Source of the DNA: Marinomonas alcarazii
Lineage (GTDB): Bacteria; Pseudomonadota; Gammaproteobacteria; Pseudomonadales; Marinomonadaceae
Assembly (NCBI RefSeq): GCF_003208215.1
Contig: NZ_QKLW01000004.1
Span: 1-64,000, forward strand
Length of the DNA stretch: 64,000 bases
Reading direction: 5' to 3'
Below the pieces are notes generated by a model that made no database searches, was not told the DNA's origin, and was given only the letters and a program-made list of their open reading frames with translations. Each line of letters opens with the position of its first letter. Positions within the stretch are counted from its first letter, which is position 1. This document shows positions 45,667 through 55,550 of this stretch, piece by piece. The position numbers were made by a program, and so were the translations under genes.

Positions 45667-46587
45667 TTAGGCTTTGGTATAGAGATTGGATGCTTGTCTA
45701 GCGCTTTGCTCTACGCTGTGAATGTTGCCTTCTAGTGCTGTGTAGTGACCGACAAAAAGCAGGCCTATTTTATTACTTCCTAATACTATCGGTGTTAGGG
45801 CGTTGTTCTTGGCTCGCCAAATTCTTAAACCAAACATCTGCTTTGGCAGTGAACTTTCTTCAGCTAACTTACTTTGATTAACATGAGCATAGAGGGCTGA
45901 GAGCTGATCTGGCTCGCCATCTTGATCCAGTAAAATGTGGTGATGCCTGGTTTGCTGATCCAAAAATTCTGGCGGATACGGTGTTTTTAGTACAGGCAGA
46001 GAATTTTCTTTAGGGAGCGAGTGAAAAAGCTCTAATGTTTCAGGGGAGCCGTTATGTGGCGATAAAAGTAGGGTCATTTCCACAGGTATTCCGTATGAAG
46101 GCTTAACCGGAATGTGGAAAATGAGTTGTTTTGCTGGTGGTCGTCGATGAATCTCTGGTGCCATGTATCCCGCTGTTTTGTTGTTTTTGTTTGCGTGTAT
46201 AGGGGGGACTTGTAAAAAAAGACGCCATTCTTTTTTGTCTAAGTCGAGTTCTTCTGGTGAATGAATGTGGAACTTAGCTTCAAATATGTGGCTGAGTACG
46301 TGTTCAATTAGGTTGGCAAATATACTGGTTGAGGCCGTAAGCGATTCTTTATTTTGGCTATCTAGGTATATTTCTTTTACCTGATGCGCAGCAGAGCTTA
46401 GGTCAACTGAATCTTGATTACTGGTTATAGGGCGATATTTGACCCGAGAAATGGTTTTTCTCTCGCTCGGTTGATTTGATGCTCGATTGAGCGCCTCTAT
46501 GAACAGCATAATACGACTCCTTGATTCGCTATCAAGAGTATCGGCCATATCGTTGAAGAGTTTAGAGATAGTCTGTTTTTTGTTCAA
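45667..46587 (-). CDS. Conserved-looking hypothetical protein
   Basis: 306 aa, not recognised. It is hydrophilic with no signal peptide or TM segment. The N-terminus is helical (KLFNDMADTLDSESRSRIMLFIEAL), the middle contains a long segment with several His-Pro pairs (PPIHANKNNK, PEIHRRPPAK), and the C-terminus has a short hydrophobic strand GLLFVGHYTALEGNIHSVEQSA. It lies 22 bp downstream of yhbY in the same direction, so it is probably co-transcribed, and converges on erpA. No cofactor motif is evident. Confidence 0.7.
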   Translation of the reverse strand: MNKKQTISKLFNDMADTLDSESRSRIMLFIEALNRASNQPSERKTISRVKYRPITSNQDSVDLSSAAHQVKEIYLDSQNKESLTASTSIFANLIEHVLSHIFEAKFHIHSPEELDLDKKEWRLFLQVPPIHANKNNKTAGYMAPEIHRRPPAKQLIFHIPVKPSYGIPVEMTLLLSPHNGSPETLELFHSLPKENSLPVLKTPYPPEFLDQQTRHHHILLDQDGEPDQLSALYAHVNQSKLAEESSLPKQMFGLRIWRAKNNALTPIVLGSNKIGLLFVGHYTALEGNIHSVEQSARQASNLYTKA

Positions 46588-46609
46588 AAAAGACTATCTC
46601 ATGGTGTAT

Positions 46610-46912
46610 TTAGCGAAGAAGATTCGAAAGCTTTGGGTTTGGCTCTAAAGCTGCACGGTAAAAAAGTGCTACTTTGCCAATAGTCTGAACAGTTTCGCAT
46701 TTCATGATTTTACTGATTTCTGCAATAAGAGCGGTACGAACTTCGCGATCCGCGATGCTAATGCGTACTTTAATAAGCTCGTGATCTTCTAATGCGCGAT
46801 CTACTTCAGTTAATACGGCTTCAGTTAAACCGTTGCCCGCAATCATAACCACAGGATTTAGCGCGTGGCCGATTAGGCGATATTGCTTTTTTTGGGCGTT
46901 TGTTAGACTCAT
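46610..46912 (-). CDS. yhbY: YhbY: CRM-domain RNA-binding protein
   Basis: 100 aa comprising a single CRM domain: the N-terminal TNAQKKQYRLIGHALNPVVMIAGNGLTEAVLTEVDRALEDHELIKVRI, containing the conserved GxxG-like loop (AGNGLT), then a helix with a basic end. YhbY binds pre-50S ribosomal particles. It is divergent from rlmE, another 50S factor, a conserved arrangement in gammaproteobacteria; both help 23S rRNA maturation. The 306-aa gene follows. Confidence 0.95.
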   Translation of the reverse strand: MSLTNAQKKQYRLIGHALNPVVMIAGNGLTEAVLTEVDRALEDHELIKVRISIADREVRTALIAEISKIMKCETVQTIGKVALFYRAALEPNPKLSNLLR

Positions 46913-47011
46913 AGTTAAATTTTCTCATATTAGTTGACCCTCTTTATTGGAGGCTTAAGAGGTTAAGCGATATTATAGCGGAATATTGACTAATTTAGGT
47001 ATGATGAAAAC

Positions 47012-47632
47012 GTGGCAAGATCAAAAAGTAGTAATAATTGGATGAAGGAACATTTTGACGATCCATATGTCAAAAAGTCCCAGCAAGATGGTTATCGCTC
47101 TAGAGCCAGTTATAAGCTGATAGAGATTAACGATAAAGACAAGCTATTCAAACCCGCTATGCGAGTTGTGGATCTTGGCGCTGCTCCTGGTGGTTGGTCA
47201 CAAGTGGCAGCAAAACTTGTTGGGGATCATGGAACAATTGTGGCTTCTGATATATTGGAGATGGCACCCTTGCCGGGCGTGCGTTTTGTTCAGGGTGATT
47301 TTACTGAGCAGGAAGTGTACGAGGCTATTTTGGCTGAAATTGGAGATGAGAAAGCAGATCTTGTAATTTCAGATATGGCCCCCAATATGAGTGGTAACAG
47401 TTCTTCTGATCAGCCACAAGCTATGTATCTTGTAGAACTTGCTTTGGATATGGCGGCACAAGTATTGCGTCCAGGTGGGAATTTTCTGGTAAAAGTGTTT
47501 CAGGGTGAAGGGTTCGAAGAATACCTGAAAACTATGCGGGCTCAATTTGGGTCAGTAGTAACACGTAAACCAGATGCATCGCGAGCAAGAAGTCGTGAAG
47601 TTTACTTATTAGGAAGACAATATAAAGGTTAA
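47012..47632 (+). CDS. rlmE: 23S rRNA (uridine-2552-2'-O)-methyltransferase RlmE (FtsJ)
   Basis: 206 aa from GTG 47012. The SAM-binding motif I is [15 protein letters not shown] (about 50-64). The catalytic K-D-K-E set fits K37-38 ([11 protein letters not shown]), D in [11 protein letters not shown] in [11 protein letters not shown], and E in REVYLLGRQ. It methylates U2552 of 23S rRNA late in 50S assembly. It precedes ftsH, the order found in E. coli. Confidence 0.97.
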   Translation: MARSKSSNNWMKEHFDDPYVKKSQQDGYRSRASYKLIEINDKDKLFKPAMRVVDLGAAPGGWSQVAAKLVGDHGTIVASDILEMAPLPGVRFVQGDFTEQEVYEAILAEIGDEKADLVISDMAPNMSGNSSSDQPQAMYLVELALDMAAQVLRPGGNFLVKVFQGEGFEEYLKTMRAQFGSVVTRKPDASRARSREVYLLGRQYKG

Positions 47633-47692
47633 TGGGATATGTTCTGGTATGATTACCAGATACATTTTAAATAACCGTTTAGAGGTGTGCTC

Positions 47693-49669
47693 TTGAACGA
47701 TATGCTGAAAAATATACTGTTGTGGTTGGTAATAGCAGCTGTACTACTAACTGTATTTAATAATTTTAATACGACATCTGATACGAACCGAATTTCATAC
47801 TCTGAATTTGTAAAAGAAGTTCAGGATGGTCGTATTGCCAAAGTGGTTGTTGATGGTTACACCATTAGTGGTAGTAGAACCAGTGGCGACACCTTTGATA
47901 CTGTGCGTCCAGCGGCAGCTGATCCAAAAATTATGGACGACTTGCTGAGTAATAATGTGGTTGTTGAAGGGCGTATGCCTGAGCAGCAAAGCATTTGGAC
48001 TCAATTGCTTGTCGCCAGTTTTCCTATTCTTCTTATTCTTGCCATCTTCATGTTTTTCATGCGCCAAATGCAAGGCGGTGGCGGCGGCAAGGGCGGACCA
48101 ATGTCTTTTGGTAAGTCAAAAGCGCGTCTGTTACCTGAAGACCAGATTAAAACAACCTTTGCCGATGTGGCTGGTTGTGATGAGGCGAAAGAAGATACCG
48201 AAGAGCTTGTCGATTTCTTAAGAGAGCCAAGTAAGTTTCAACGCCTTGGTGGTAAAATTCCACGTGGTATCTTGATGTGCGGTCCTCCGGGTACGGGTAA
48301 AACCTTGCTGGCAAAAGCGATTGCTGGTGAAGCTAAGGTGCCTTTCTTTACTATTTCGGGCTCTGATTTCGTTGAAATGTTTGTGGGTGTTGGTGCGTCT
48401 CGTGTTCGTGATATGTTTGAACAAGCTAAAAAACACGCACCATGCATTATCTTTATCGATGAGATCGATGCCGTAGGTCGTAACCGTGGTTCCGGTATGG
48501 GAGGCGGTAACGATGAGCGCGAGCAGACATTGAACCAGCTATTGGTAGAAATGGATGGTTTTGAAGGTAACGAAGGTATTATCGTTATTGCGGCGACTAA
48601 CCGCCCAGACGTATTGGACCCAGCATTGTTGCGTCCAGGCCGTTTTGACCGTCAGGTTCAAGTTGGTTTGCCAGACATTCGTGGTCGTGAACAGATTCTT
48701 AAGGTGCATTTGCGTAAAGTGCCTTGTGATGATGATGTTGAGCCAAAAAACATCGCTCGTGGTACACCAGGGTTTTCTGGTGCAGACTTAGCGAACTTGA
48801 TAAACGAAGCGGCATTGTTTGCAGCTCGTTCTAATCGTCGATTAGTGAATATGGAGTTGCTTGAGTTAGCGAAAGATAAAATCCTCATGGGTGCTGAACG
48901 TAAGACCATGGTGATGAGTGATAAAGAAAAGTTAAACACGGCATACCATGAAGCGGGTCATACCATTATTGGTTACTTGATGCCTGAACATGATCCTGTT
49001 TATAAAGTGTCTATTATTCCTCGTGGTCGTGCTTTAGGTGTCACCATGTATCTTCCAGAGGAAGATAAATACAGTATCAGTAAGCGCGGTCTTGAAAGTC
49101 AGGTTTGTAGTTTGTACGGCGGTCGTATCGCTGAAGAAATGATTCATGGCTTTGATGGTGTTTCAACGGGCGCTTCAAATGATATTGAACGCGCTACTAG
49201 TATTGCTCGCAACATGGTTACCAAGTGGGGCTTGTCTGAAAAACTAGGTCCTTTCGCGTACGAAGAAGATGACAATAGTGGTAGCTTTATTTCTGGGCCA
49301 ACGGGCAGTAAATCGAACTATTTCTCGCCTGAGACAGGTAAGGTTATTGATGCTGAGGTTCAGGATATTATTAGTCGTTGTTATGAGACTGCGACAAAGA
49401 TTTTGGTTGAAAATCGTTCAAAACTGGATGTTATGGCAGAAGCCTTGATGCAGTATGAAACGATTGATGCTAAGCAAATTAAAGAAATCATGGACGGAAA
49501 AAAACCGTCACCGCCTGAAGGCTGGTCTGATCCAGGTTCCAAGGCTCCTAAAGCAGAAGATGCTGATCAAGTTAAGGATGATGCGGTTTTATCGTCTGAT
49601 GATGACGTGAAAGCGGATGATGCAGATGCAACTTCTGGTCAGGTGTCGCCTAAATCAACAGGTGAGTGA
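47693..49669 (+). CDS. ftsH: ATP-dependent zinc metalloprotease FtsH
   Basis: 658 aa from TTG 47693, giving MNDMLKN as in relatives; GAGGT lies 8-12 bases upstream. Two TM helices (about 5-25 and 98-120) flank a periplasmic loop. The AAA domain has Walker A GPPGTGKT (about 196), Walker [13 protein letters not shown] and the second region of homology [19 protein letters not shown]. The protease zinc site is HEAGH (H419, E420, H423). The tail from about 600 is acidic and disordered. FtsH degrades LpxC, sigma-32 and unassembled membrane proteins. It forms the ftsH-folP-glmM cluster. Confidence 0.97.
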   Translation: MNDMLKNILLWLVIAAVLLTVFNNFNTTSDTNRISYSEFVKEVQDGRIAKVVVDGYTISGSRTSGDTFDTVRPAAADPKIMDDLLSNNVVVEGRMPEQQSIWTQLLVASFPILLILAIFMFFMRQMQGGGGGKGGPMSFGKSKARLLPEDQIKTTFADVAGCDEAKEDTEELVDFLREPSKFQRLGGKIPRGILMCGPPGTGKTLLAKAIAGEAKVPFFTISGSDFVEMFVGVGASRVRDMFEQAKKHAPCIIFIDEIDAVGRNRGSGMGGGNDEREQTLNQLLVEMDGFEGNEGIIVIAATNRPDVLDPALLRPGRFDRQVQVGLPDIRGREQILKVHLRKVPCDDDVEPKNIARGTPGFSGADLANLINEAALFAARSNRRLVNMELLELAKDKILMGAERKTMVMSDKEKLNTAYHEAGHTIIGYLMPEHDPVYKVSIIPRGRALGVTMYLPEEDKYSISKRGLESQVCSLYGGRIAEEMIHGFDGVSTGASNDIERATSIARNMVTKWGLSEKLGPFAYEEDDNSGSFISGPTGSKSNYFSPETGKVIDAEVQDIISRCYETATKILVENRSKLDVMAEALMQYETIDAKQIKEIMDGKKPSPPEGWSDPGSKAPKAEDADQVKDDAVLSSDDDVKADDADATSGQVSPKSTGE

Positions 49670-49701
49670 TTTCAAATAGTACTTTTTGATATGGTTTTTT
49701 C

Positions 49702-50535
49702 ATGTCGTTAATGTCATTTGGGGATAAGTCGTTAGACTTATCCCTTCCTCATGTTATGGGGATATTAAATATAACCCCAGATTCCTTTTCAGATGGTGGT
49801 GCTTTCAACTCATTAGATGCGGCATTGCGTCAATCTGAAGTGATGATCCAAGAAGGCGCTAGTATTATTGATGTCGGTGGCGAATCCACGCGCCCTGGTG
49901 CCGAAATTGTATCCACTCAGCAAGAGATGGATCGTGTCTTACCTGTTGTTGAAGCGATCAAGCGTCGCTTTGATATTATTGTCTCTGTTGATACGAGCAC
50001 CCCGGATGTCATTCGAGCAGCTTCGGCTCTTGGTATGGGGCTGATTAATGATGTAAGGGCGCTTGAGCGTGAAGGGGCTTTGCTGGCCGCTGCTGAGACA
50101 AATTTACCTATCTGTTTGATGCATATGAAAGGTGCACCTCAAACAATGCAGGATCGACCTGATTACACTTCTGTGGTGGGCGATGTGGTTGGGTATTTGA
50201 TGTCTAGGGTTGCTGCGTGTGAGTCGGTTGGAATTGATCGCTCTAGACTTATTTTGGACCCTGGTATTGGCTTTGGAAAGACGCTTTCCCATAACTTATC
50301 ATTGTTGAGTCATACTGATACTTTAAAGTCATTAGGTTTTGAGGTGCTGATGGGGCTTTCTAGGAAAACCATGATAGGTGATGTACTAGGGAATCCTGTG
50401 GAAGAAAGACTTTATGGCACCATGGGAGCAAATGCTTCTGCTTATTTGAAGGGTGCACGTATATTTAGAGTTCATGATGTTAGGCCGCATGTAGAAATGT
50501 TGGCGTTAATGTCTCGTATTGAGGGAGCGGTTTAA
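49702..50535 (+). CDS. folP: Dihydropteroate synthase
   Basis: 277 aa TIM barrel. The pterin-binding signatures are [17 protein letters not shown] (about 19-35) and [17 protein letters not shown] (about 53-69), plus [15 protein letters not shown] and the [10 protein letters not shown] region with loop lysines. It condenses 6-hydroxymethyl-7,8-dihydropterin pyrophosphate with p-aminobenzoate, the target of sulfonamides. The stop overlaps the glmM start (TAATG), so the two are coupled. The Shine-Dalgarno is weak, and an in-frame ATG at 49711 is an alternative start. Confidence 0.97.
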   Translation: MSLMSFGDKSLDLSLPHVMGILNITPDSFSDGGAFNSLDAALRQSEVMIQEGASIIDVGGESTRPGAEIVSTQQEMDRVLPVVEAIKRRFDIIVSVDTSTPDVIRAASALGMGLINDVRALEREGALLAAAETNLPICLMHMKGAPQTMQDRPDYTSVVGDVVGYLMSRVAACESVGIDRSRLILDPGIGFGKTLSHNLSLLSHTDTLKSLGFEVLMGLSRKTMIGDVLGNPVEERLYGTMGANASAYLKGARIFRVHDVRPHVEMLALMSRIEGAV

Positions 50536-51881
50536 TGCGTAAGTATTTTGGTACAGATGGGATTCGAGGTAAGGTCGGGACAGCGCCTATAACACCTGAG
50601 TTCATGTTGAAGTTGGGTTGGGCAGCAGGTCAGGTTTTTAAAGAACATGATAAGAAAATCTTGATTGGTAAAGATACCCGTATTTCTGGTTATATGTTTG
50701 AATCTGCGCTGGAATCAGGAATTGTTGCTGCTGGGGCGGATGTGCGCCTAGTGGGTCCAATGCCGACACCGGCAATTGCGTATTTAACGCGAACGTTTCG
50801 TGCCAGTGCAGGCATTGTTATTAGTGCTTCACATAACCCTTACACTGACAATGGGATTAAATTTTTCTCAGCTGAAGGTGGCAAGATTTCTGATGAAATT
50901 GAAGAGCGCATAGAGTATTTCCTAGAGCAGCCGATGGAGGTTGTTGAATCCAGTCTTATTGGCCGAGCGAAGCGTATTGATGATGCCGCTGGTCGATATA
51001 TCGAGTATTGCAAGGGTACTTTTCCTATTGGGCTGCAGCTTAGCGGTTTAAAAATCGTTGTCGATTGTGCTGATGGTGCAACTTATCATGTCGCTCCTCG
51101 CGTGTTTTCTGAATTAGGCGCCGAAGTAATTCCAATTGGTATCAATCCTGATGGGTTAAATATCAATGAATTCTGTGGTGCAACTAAGCCTGAATTGTTG
51201 CGTAAAAACGTCTTAGCTGAAGAGGCCGATTTAGGTATCGCGTTAGATGGTGATGGTGACCGTCTAATACTGGTGGATCGCCATGGCGTCGTGCGTGATG
51301 GTGATGATATTTTGTATATCATTGCGAATCATCTGATGCGCACAGGTCGCTTCAGTGGTGGTGTTGTGGGGACGTTAATGAGTAACTTCGGCCTAGAGCT
51401 AGCATTTTCTGAAACTGGAATTGGTTTCAGCCGGGCAGCTGTTGGTGACCGTTATGTAAACGAGAAGCTGATGCAACACGGCTGGGTGTTGGGTGGTGAG
51501 CCTTCTGGGCATATCGTCTGTCGCTCTATTACCACTACAGGTGACGGTATTATCGCTGCTTTACAGGTTCTTCGTGCCATGGTTGAAGAGGGTAAGGCCC
51601 TTGATGAACTGCTTGTCGGTTTGGTTAAGTTTCCTCAAAAGCTAAAGAATATTCGTGTCGCTAAACGGTTTATTCCAAATGAAGAGCCAGCTTTGCAAAA
51701 GGCCATTGCGGTTGCGAATGAGCGTTTGAATGGGCTTGGTCGTGTATTACTTAGAGCGTCTGGAACAGAACCTTTGATCAGGGTAATGGTTGAGGGGCGT
51801 GATAATGATACGGTCGATGAGTTGGTTGAATATCTTGTTGACGAAGTGAACGCTATTGTTGAGTCAAAGAGCGGCGAATAA
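50535..51881 (+). CDS. glmM: Phosphoglucosamine mutase
   Basis: 448 aa. The FGTDGIRG start, phosphoserine loop [15 protein letters not shown] (phospho-Ser near residue 99), metal-binding DGDGDR (about 239-244), sugar-binding GGEPSGH and the C-terminal phosphate loop [13 protein letters not shown] are all present. It converts glucosamine-6-P to glucosamine-1-P for peptidoglycan and LPS. Its first base is the last base of the folP stop. Confidence 0.98.
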   Translation: MRKYFGTDGIRGKVGTAPITPEFMLKLGWAAGQVFKEHDKKILIGKDTRISGYMFESALESGIVAAGADVRLVGPMPTPAIAYLTRTFRASAGIVISASHNPYTDNGIKFFSAEGGKISDEIEERIEYFLEQPMEVVESSLIGRAKRIDDAAGRYIEYCKGTFPIGLQLSGLKIVVDCADGATYHVAPRVFSELGAEVIPIGINPDGLNINEFCGATKPELLRKNVLAEEADLGIALDGDGDRLILVDRHGVVRDGDDILYIIANHLMRTGRFSGGVVGTLMSNFGLELAFSETGIGFSRAAVGDRYVNEKLMQHGWVLGGEPSGHIVCRSITTTGDGIIAALQVLRAMVEEGKALDELLVGLVKFPQKLKNIRVAKRFIPNEEPALQKAIAVANERLNGLGRVLLRASGTEPLIRVMVEGRDNDTVDELVEYLVDEVNAIVESKSGE

Positions 51882-51910
51882 AGTGATTTGTGAATTGAAA
51901 AAATAAATGC

Positions 51911-51939
51911 TTGAAACCAAAGCGTCCATTCCATAGAAT
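51911..51939 (+). promoter_or_regulatory. Promoter upstream of tpiA
   Basis: TTGAAA (51911-51916), a 17-bp spacer, then TAGAAT (51934-51939), 28 bp before the ATG. A CCATTC-CATA-GAATGG inverted repeat (51926-51941) overlaps the -10 and might be an operator or a weak hairpin ending the glmM transcript. Confidence 0.5.
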
Positions 51940-51966
51940 GGGCGCCTCGAATTTAGGGGTTAGAAT

Positions 51967-52716
51967 ATGATTCGTCAAAAGATAGTTGCTGGTAACTGGA
52001 AAATGAATGGCTCAAAAGAGAGCATTTCTGCACTTGTTAATGGCCTTCTTGAGATGGATGGTTCTGGCTCTGAAGTAGTTATTGCTCCTTCGTTTCCTTA
52101 TTTATCTCAGGTCGACAGCCTTATTTCTGGTAGCCATATTGTTTTGGCGGCTCAGAATGCAAGCCAAGAGATAAAAGGCGCTTTTACTGGAGAAGTTTCG
52201 GCTTCTATGTTGAGTGATTTTGGAGTTAAGTACGTTTTAGTTGGTCATTCAGAGCGTCGCTCTCTTTATGGAGAATCTGACGAGCTGGTTGCAGCCAAAG
52301 TGAAAACGATACTTGAATTGGGTCTGACTCCAATGTTGTGTATCGGCGAAACATTAGCTGAGCGTGAGTCGGGCAAAACTCTTGAAGTTTGTGAACGTCA
52401 AATTCAAGCGGTTATTGATTTAGTTGGTATTTCTGCATTTGAAAAGCTAGTTGTTGCTTATGAGCCGGTTTGGGCTATAGGAACAGGTCTATCAGCAAGT
52501 GCAGAACAAGCTCAAGACGTTCATGAGTCAATTAGAGCCTTTTTGGCTAAGTCATCTAAATCTGTTTCTGAGAAAGTTCAGATTTTGTATGGCGGAAGTG
52601 TTAAAGCATCAACCAGCTCGGCTTTATTTAAAATGCCTGATGTAGATGGTGCTCTTGTTGGTGGTGCATCACTTGATGCAAAAGAATTTATCGCGATTGT
52701 AAAAACAGCAGGTTAA
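51967..52716 (+). CDS. tpiA: Triosephosphate isomerase
   Basis: 249 aa TIM barrel. Substrate-binding NWKMNG (N11, K13), the catalytic His in VGHSERR (near 96), the catalytic Glu in AYEPVWAIGTG (near 168) and the phosphate loop GGSVKA/VGGASL are present. It interconverts DHAP and glyceraldehyde-3-P. secG follows after three bases, so they are one transcript, as in many gammaproteobacteria. Confidence 0.98.
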   Translation: MIRQKIVAGNWKMNGSKESISALVNGLLEMDGSGSEVVIAPSFPYLSQVDSLISGSHIVLAAQNASQEIKGAFTGEVSASMLSDFGVKYVLVGHSERRSLYGESDELVAAKVKTILELGLTPMLCIGETLAERESGKTLEVCERQIQAVIDLVGISAFEKLVVAYEPVWAIGTGLSASAEQAQDVHESIRAFLAKSSKSVSEKVQILYGGSVKASTSSALFKMPDVDGALVGGASLDAKEFIAIVKTAG

Positions 52717-52719
52717 TAA

Positions 52720-53073
52720 ATGGAAGCACTTATTTTAGTTTTGCATGTACTAGCAGCGGTATTAATTATCGCGTTGGTTTTGTTGCAGCAAGGCAAAGGT
52801 GCGGATGCCGGTGCCTCTTTTGGTGGTGGAGCATCCCAAACAGTATTTGGTAGCCAAGGTGGCGGCAGCTTCTTTGGGAAAATGACCGCAGTCTTCGCTT
52901 TGGTTTTCTTTTTGACCAGTTTTGGTTTGGCGTTTTTTGCCAGTGAGAAAGCGAAAGGTGTTTCTGGCGCGGTTGATTTTGTTCCTTCAGCTCCTCAGGT
53001 TGAAGAAACGACAGGATTGCCAGAGTTAGGTGAAAAGAATAAAACAAATTCTGATATTCCAGTGACTGAGTAA
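52720..53073 (+). CDS. secG: Protein translocase subunit SecG
   Basis: 117 aa with two TM helices (about 3-22 and 51-73) linked by the Gly-rich cytoplasmic loop [21 protein letters not shown], the SecG signature. The C-terminal tail (75-117) is acidic and variable. SecG assists the SecYEG channel by easing SecA cycling. It is followed by tRNA-Leu(GAG), as in E. coli. Confidence 0.96.
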   Translation: MEALILVLHVLAAVLIIALVLLQQGKGADAGASFGGGASQTVFGSQGGGSFFGKMTAVFALVFFLTSFGLAFFASEKAKGVSGAVDFVPSAPQVEETTGLPELGEKNKTNSDIPVTE

Positions 53074-53125
53074 TAATTTCATTTAGTTTCTGGCGTTTTG
53101 TACTGAAGAGTTTGGAAAGAGTTTT

Positions 53126-53211
53126 GCGGATGTGGCGGAATTGGTAGACGCGCCACCTTGAGGGGGTGGTGAGCTATGCTCGTGGGGGTTCGAGTCCCCC
53201 CATCCGCACCA
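53126..53211 (+). tRNA. tRNA-Leu (anticodon GAG)
   Basis: 86-nt class II tRNA with CCA encoded. The acceptor GCGGATG pairs with CATCCGC; the anticodon loop is TTGAGGG between CCACC and GGTGG, and a long variable arm (GAGCTATGCTC) marks Leu. Located between secG and the rimP operon, as in E. coli leuU. Confidence 0.96.
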
Positions 53212-53543
53212 ATATTGAATTGATATCGTATTTTGTGTATGATGTCGAAATATTGATGCAGAGTAATCTGGTTTGTTGAAAGTGTTATGTGTTTTTGTAT
53301 TCGCTTTCTGTTTGTTTTCCTATCTTAGGTAAGCGCACCAGCTTGTTCTTAGAGTATTTAGTGTCAGGATTGACAACCTTCTTCTGGAAGGCTTCTCTCT
53401 CAATTTATTTTGAAGGGAGTGCTAAGAACCCCTATATGGGGTTTTTTGTTATCTGTACTGCTGCACTAAGTTTTTAATGTAAATGGGCCTTGAGCCCGTT
53501 TTTTGTTTCTGCGTTTTACAAAAATGATATTCGGAGAAAACGA
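53212..53543 (+). promoter_or_regulatory. Leader region of the rimP-nusA operon with two hairpins
   Basis: 332 bp without a convincing gene. It contains AACCCC-TATAT-GGGGTT plus T tail (53427-53447) and, 35 bp later, a GGGC-CTTGA-GCCC hairpin with six T (53482-53504), the second ending about 40 bp before rimP. The first probably ends the tRNA transcript; the second looks like an attenuator, fitting known feedback control of nusA operons. In E. coli a second tRNA gene lies here; none is seen. Confidence 0.6.
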
Positions 53544-54005
53544 TTGTCAGCGAAATACACGATTTTAGAAGAGCTCATTCGACCAGTTGTTGAAGGGTTA
53601 GGTTTTGAGTTTTGGGGAATGGAATATTTATCACTAGGTAAAGATTCTGTGCTTCGTATTTTTATTGAGACCGATGATGAGAAAGGAATTGATGTTGAGG
53701 ATTGCGCTCGTGTCAGTCGTCAGGTTAGTTCTATTCTAGATGTTGAAGACCCTATCACAGGGGAATATAACCTAGAAGTCTCGTCACCAGGTTTAGATCG
53801 GCCTTTATTCAGTTTGGCTCAGTATCAGGCTTATATCGGTTCTATTGTTTCTTTGCGTTTGCGAGTGCCTTTCGATGGCCGTCGTAAATTCAAAGGGCAA
53901 CTAATGGGGATCGAAAGCGAAGATATTGTTATTCGTGTAGATCAAGAAGAATACTTGTTGCCTATCGATTTGATTGATAAGGCAAATGTAGTTCCACAAT
54001 TTTAA
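53544..54005 (+). CDS. rimP: Ribosome maturation factor RimP
   Basis: 153 aa from TTG 53544 (GGAGA seven bases upstream), giving MSAKYTILEELIRPVVEGLGFEF-type N-terminus as in the family; a longer frame from 53490 would run through the attenuator hairpin. The two alpha/beta domains show the conserved DCARVSRQVSSILDVEDPI and YNLEVSSPGLDRPLF motifs. RimP binds pre-30S particles early in assembly. First gene of the rimP-nusA-infB-rbfA-truB operon. Confidence 0.96.
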   Translation: MSAKYTILEELIRPVVEGLGFEFWGMEYLSLGKDSVLRIFIETDDEKGIDVEDCARVSRQVSSILDVEDPITGEYNLEVSSPGLDRPLFSLAQYQAYIGSIVSLRLRVPFDGRRKFKGQLMGIESEDIVIRVDQEEYLLPIDLIDKANVVPQF

Positions 54006-54033
54006 AAATTAACCTTGAAGAGAGGCTAAAAGG

Positions 54034-55524
54034 ATGAGCAAAGAAATTCTTTTGGTAGTAGAAGCCGTTTCCAACGAGAAAGATGTTCCGAAACAAGTTA
54101 TTTTCGAAGCCGTTGAAATTGCTTTAGCTAGTGCTGCCAAACGCCGTTTTGAAGAAGACGCATTAATTCGTGTATCTATTGATCAACGTACGGGCGATTA
54201 CAAAACATACCGTCAATGGAATATTGTTGCGGATGAAGATTATTCTGCTCCTGCTTCCGAGTTAACAATTGATGATTCTGAAGAGCAAAATCTTGGCGTT
54301 GCTATTGGCGAGATTTACGAAGAAGAAGTTGAGTCTGAGGCGTTTGGACGCATTGCTGCACAAACAGCAAAACAGGTTATCGTACAGAAAGTACGTGAAG
54401 CTGAACGCGCTAAAATGGTCGCTTTGTATTCTGAGAAAGTGGGCAAACTTGTTCACGGTCAAGTGAAGAAAGTGACTCGCGATAGCTTGATTATTGATTT
54501 GGGTGAGAATGCTGAAGCATCTTTGCCAAAAGATCAGTTGATTGCTCGTGAAAGCTTCAGAATGAATGACAGAATTCGTGCATTGTTGCTTGAGATTCGT
54601 GAAGACAGCCGTGGTGCTCAGTTGATTCTGTCACGTAACGCCCCTGCGTTTATGGTTGAACTGTTCCGTCTTGAAGTGCCAGAAATTTCAGAAGAAGTTA
54701 TTGAGATTCGCAGCGCTTCACGCGATCCAGGTCTAAGAGCAAAAATAGCGGTTAAAACGAATGATCGTCGTATTGATCCTATTGGTGCTTGTGTTGGTAT
54801 GCGTGGTGCTCGAGTTCAGGCTGTTTCTAACGAAATGAATGGTGAGCGTGTTGATATCGTGCTTTGGGATGATAACCCAGCGCAATTGGTTATCAATGCG
54901 ATGGCGCCTGCTGAAGTTGATTCTATTGTGATTGATGAAGACGCTCATTCTATGGATGTCGCAGTTAAGAGTGATAATTTAGCTCAGGCGATTGGCCGTA
55001 ATGGGCAAAACGTTCGATTGGCCTCCGCTCTAACAGGTTGGTCTTTGAATGTGATGACCAGCGAAGATGCTGAAGCGAAGCAGCAAGAAGAGTCGCAAAA
55101 ACTAATCGATATCTTTGTTACTGGATTAGATATTGATGATGATTTAGCGATTCAGATGGTCGATGAGGGATTCACTTCTTTAGAAGAAGTGGCGTATGTC
55201 CCAATGGAAGAAATGTTAGATATTGACGGATTTGATGAAGATTTAGTGAATGAACTTCGTTCACGAGCAAAAGAAGCTCTTTTGAATAAAGCACTTCAAG
55301 CAGAAGAACAATTAGATGATGCCAAACCAGCAGCTGACTTATTAGCTATGGATGGAATGGATAATCACCTTGCATTGGTTCTTGCCTCTATGGGGGTAAT
55401 TACAATGGAAGATTTGGCTGAACAATCAGTTGATGAATTGCTTGATGTTGAAGGTATGACAGAAGAGCGTGCAGCTAGTCTTATTTTGACTGCTCGCGCA
55501 CCTTGGTTTGCTGAATCTGAATAA
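54034..55524 (+). CDS. nusA: Transcription termination/antitermination protein NusA
   Basis: 496 aa. N-terminal RNA polymerase-binding domain (1-125), S1 domain (about 135-200, starting [20 protein letters not shown]), two KH domains (about 205-345, with [14 protein letters not shown] and the [13 protein letters not shown] loop), and two acidic repeats at the C-terminus (about 365-425 and 440-495). NusA controls pausing, termination and antitermination. The start at ATG 54034 has AGAGAGGCTAAAAGG upstream. Confidence 0.98.
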   Translation: MSKEILLVVEAVSNEKDVPKQVIFEAVEIALASAAKRRFEEDALIRVSIDQRTGDYKTYRQWNIVADEDYSAPASELTIDDSEEQNLGVAIGEIYEEEVESEAFGRIAAQTAKQVIVQKVREAERAKMVALYSEKVGKLVHGQVKKVTRDSLIIDLGENAEASLPKDQLIARESFRMNDRIRALLLEIREDSRGAQLILSRNAPAFMVELFRLEVPEISEEVIEIRSASRDPGLRAKIAVKTNDRRIDPIGACVGMRGARVQAVSNEMNGERVDIVLWDDNPAQLVINAMAPAEVDSIVIDEDAHSMDVAVKSDNLAQAIGRNGQNVRLASALTGWSLNVMTSEDAEAKQQEESQKLIDIFVTGLDIDDDLAIQMVDEGFTSLEEVAYVPMEEMLDIDGFDEDLVNELRSRAKEALLNKALQAEEQLDDAKPAADLLAMDGMDNHLALVLASMGVITMEDLAEQSVDELLDVEGMTEERAASLILTARAPWFAESE

Positions 55525-55550
55525 AATCTGAGTACATAAGGGGGAACTTA

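Noticed and set aside
53289-53477. 62-aa ORF between tRNA-Leu and rimP
   Set aside because: It runs through a clear terminator hairpin, starts with GTG without a Shine-Dalgarno, and has no recognisable content.
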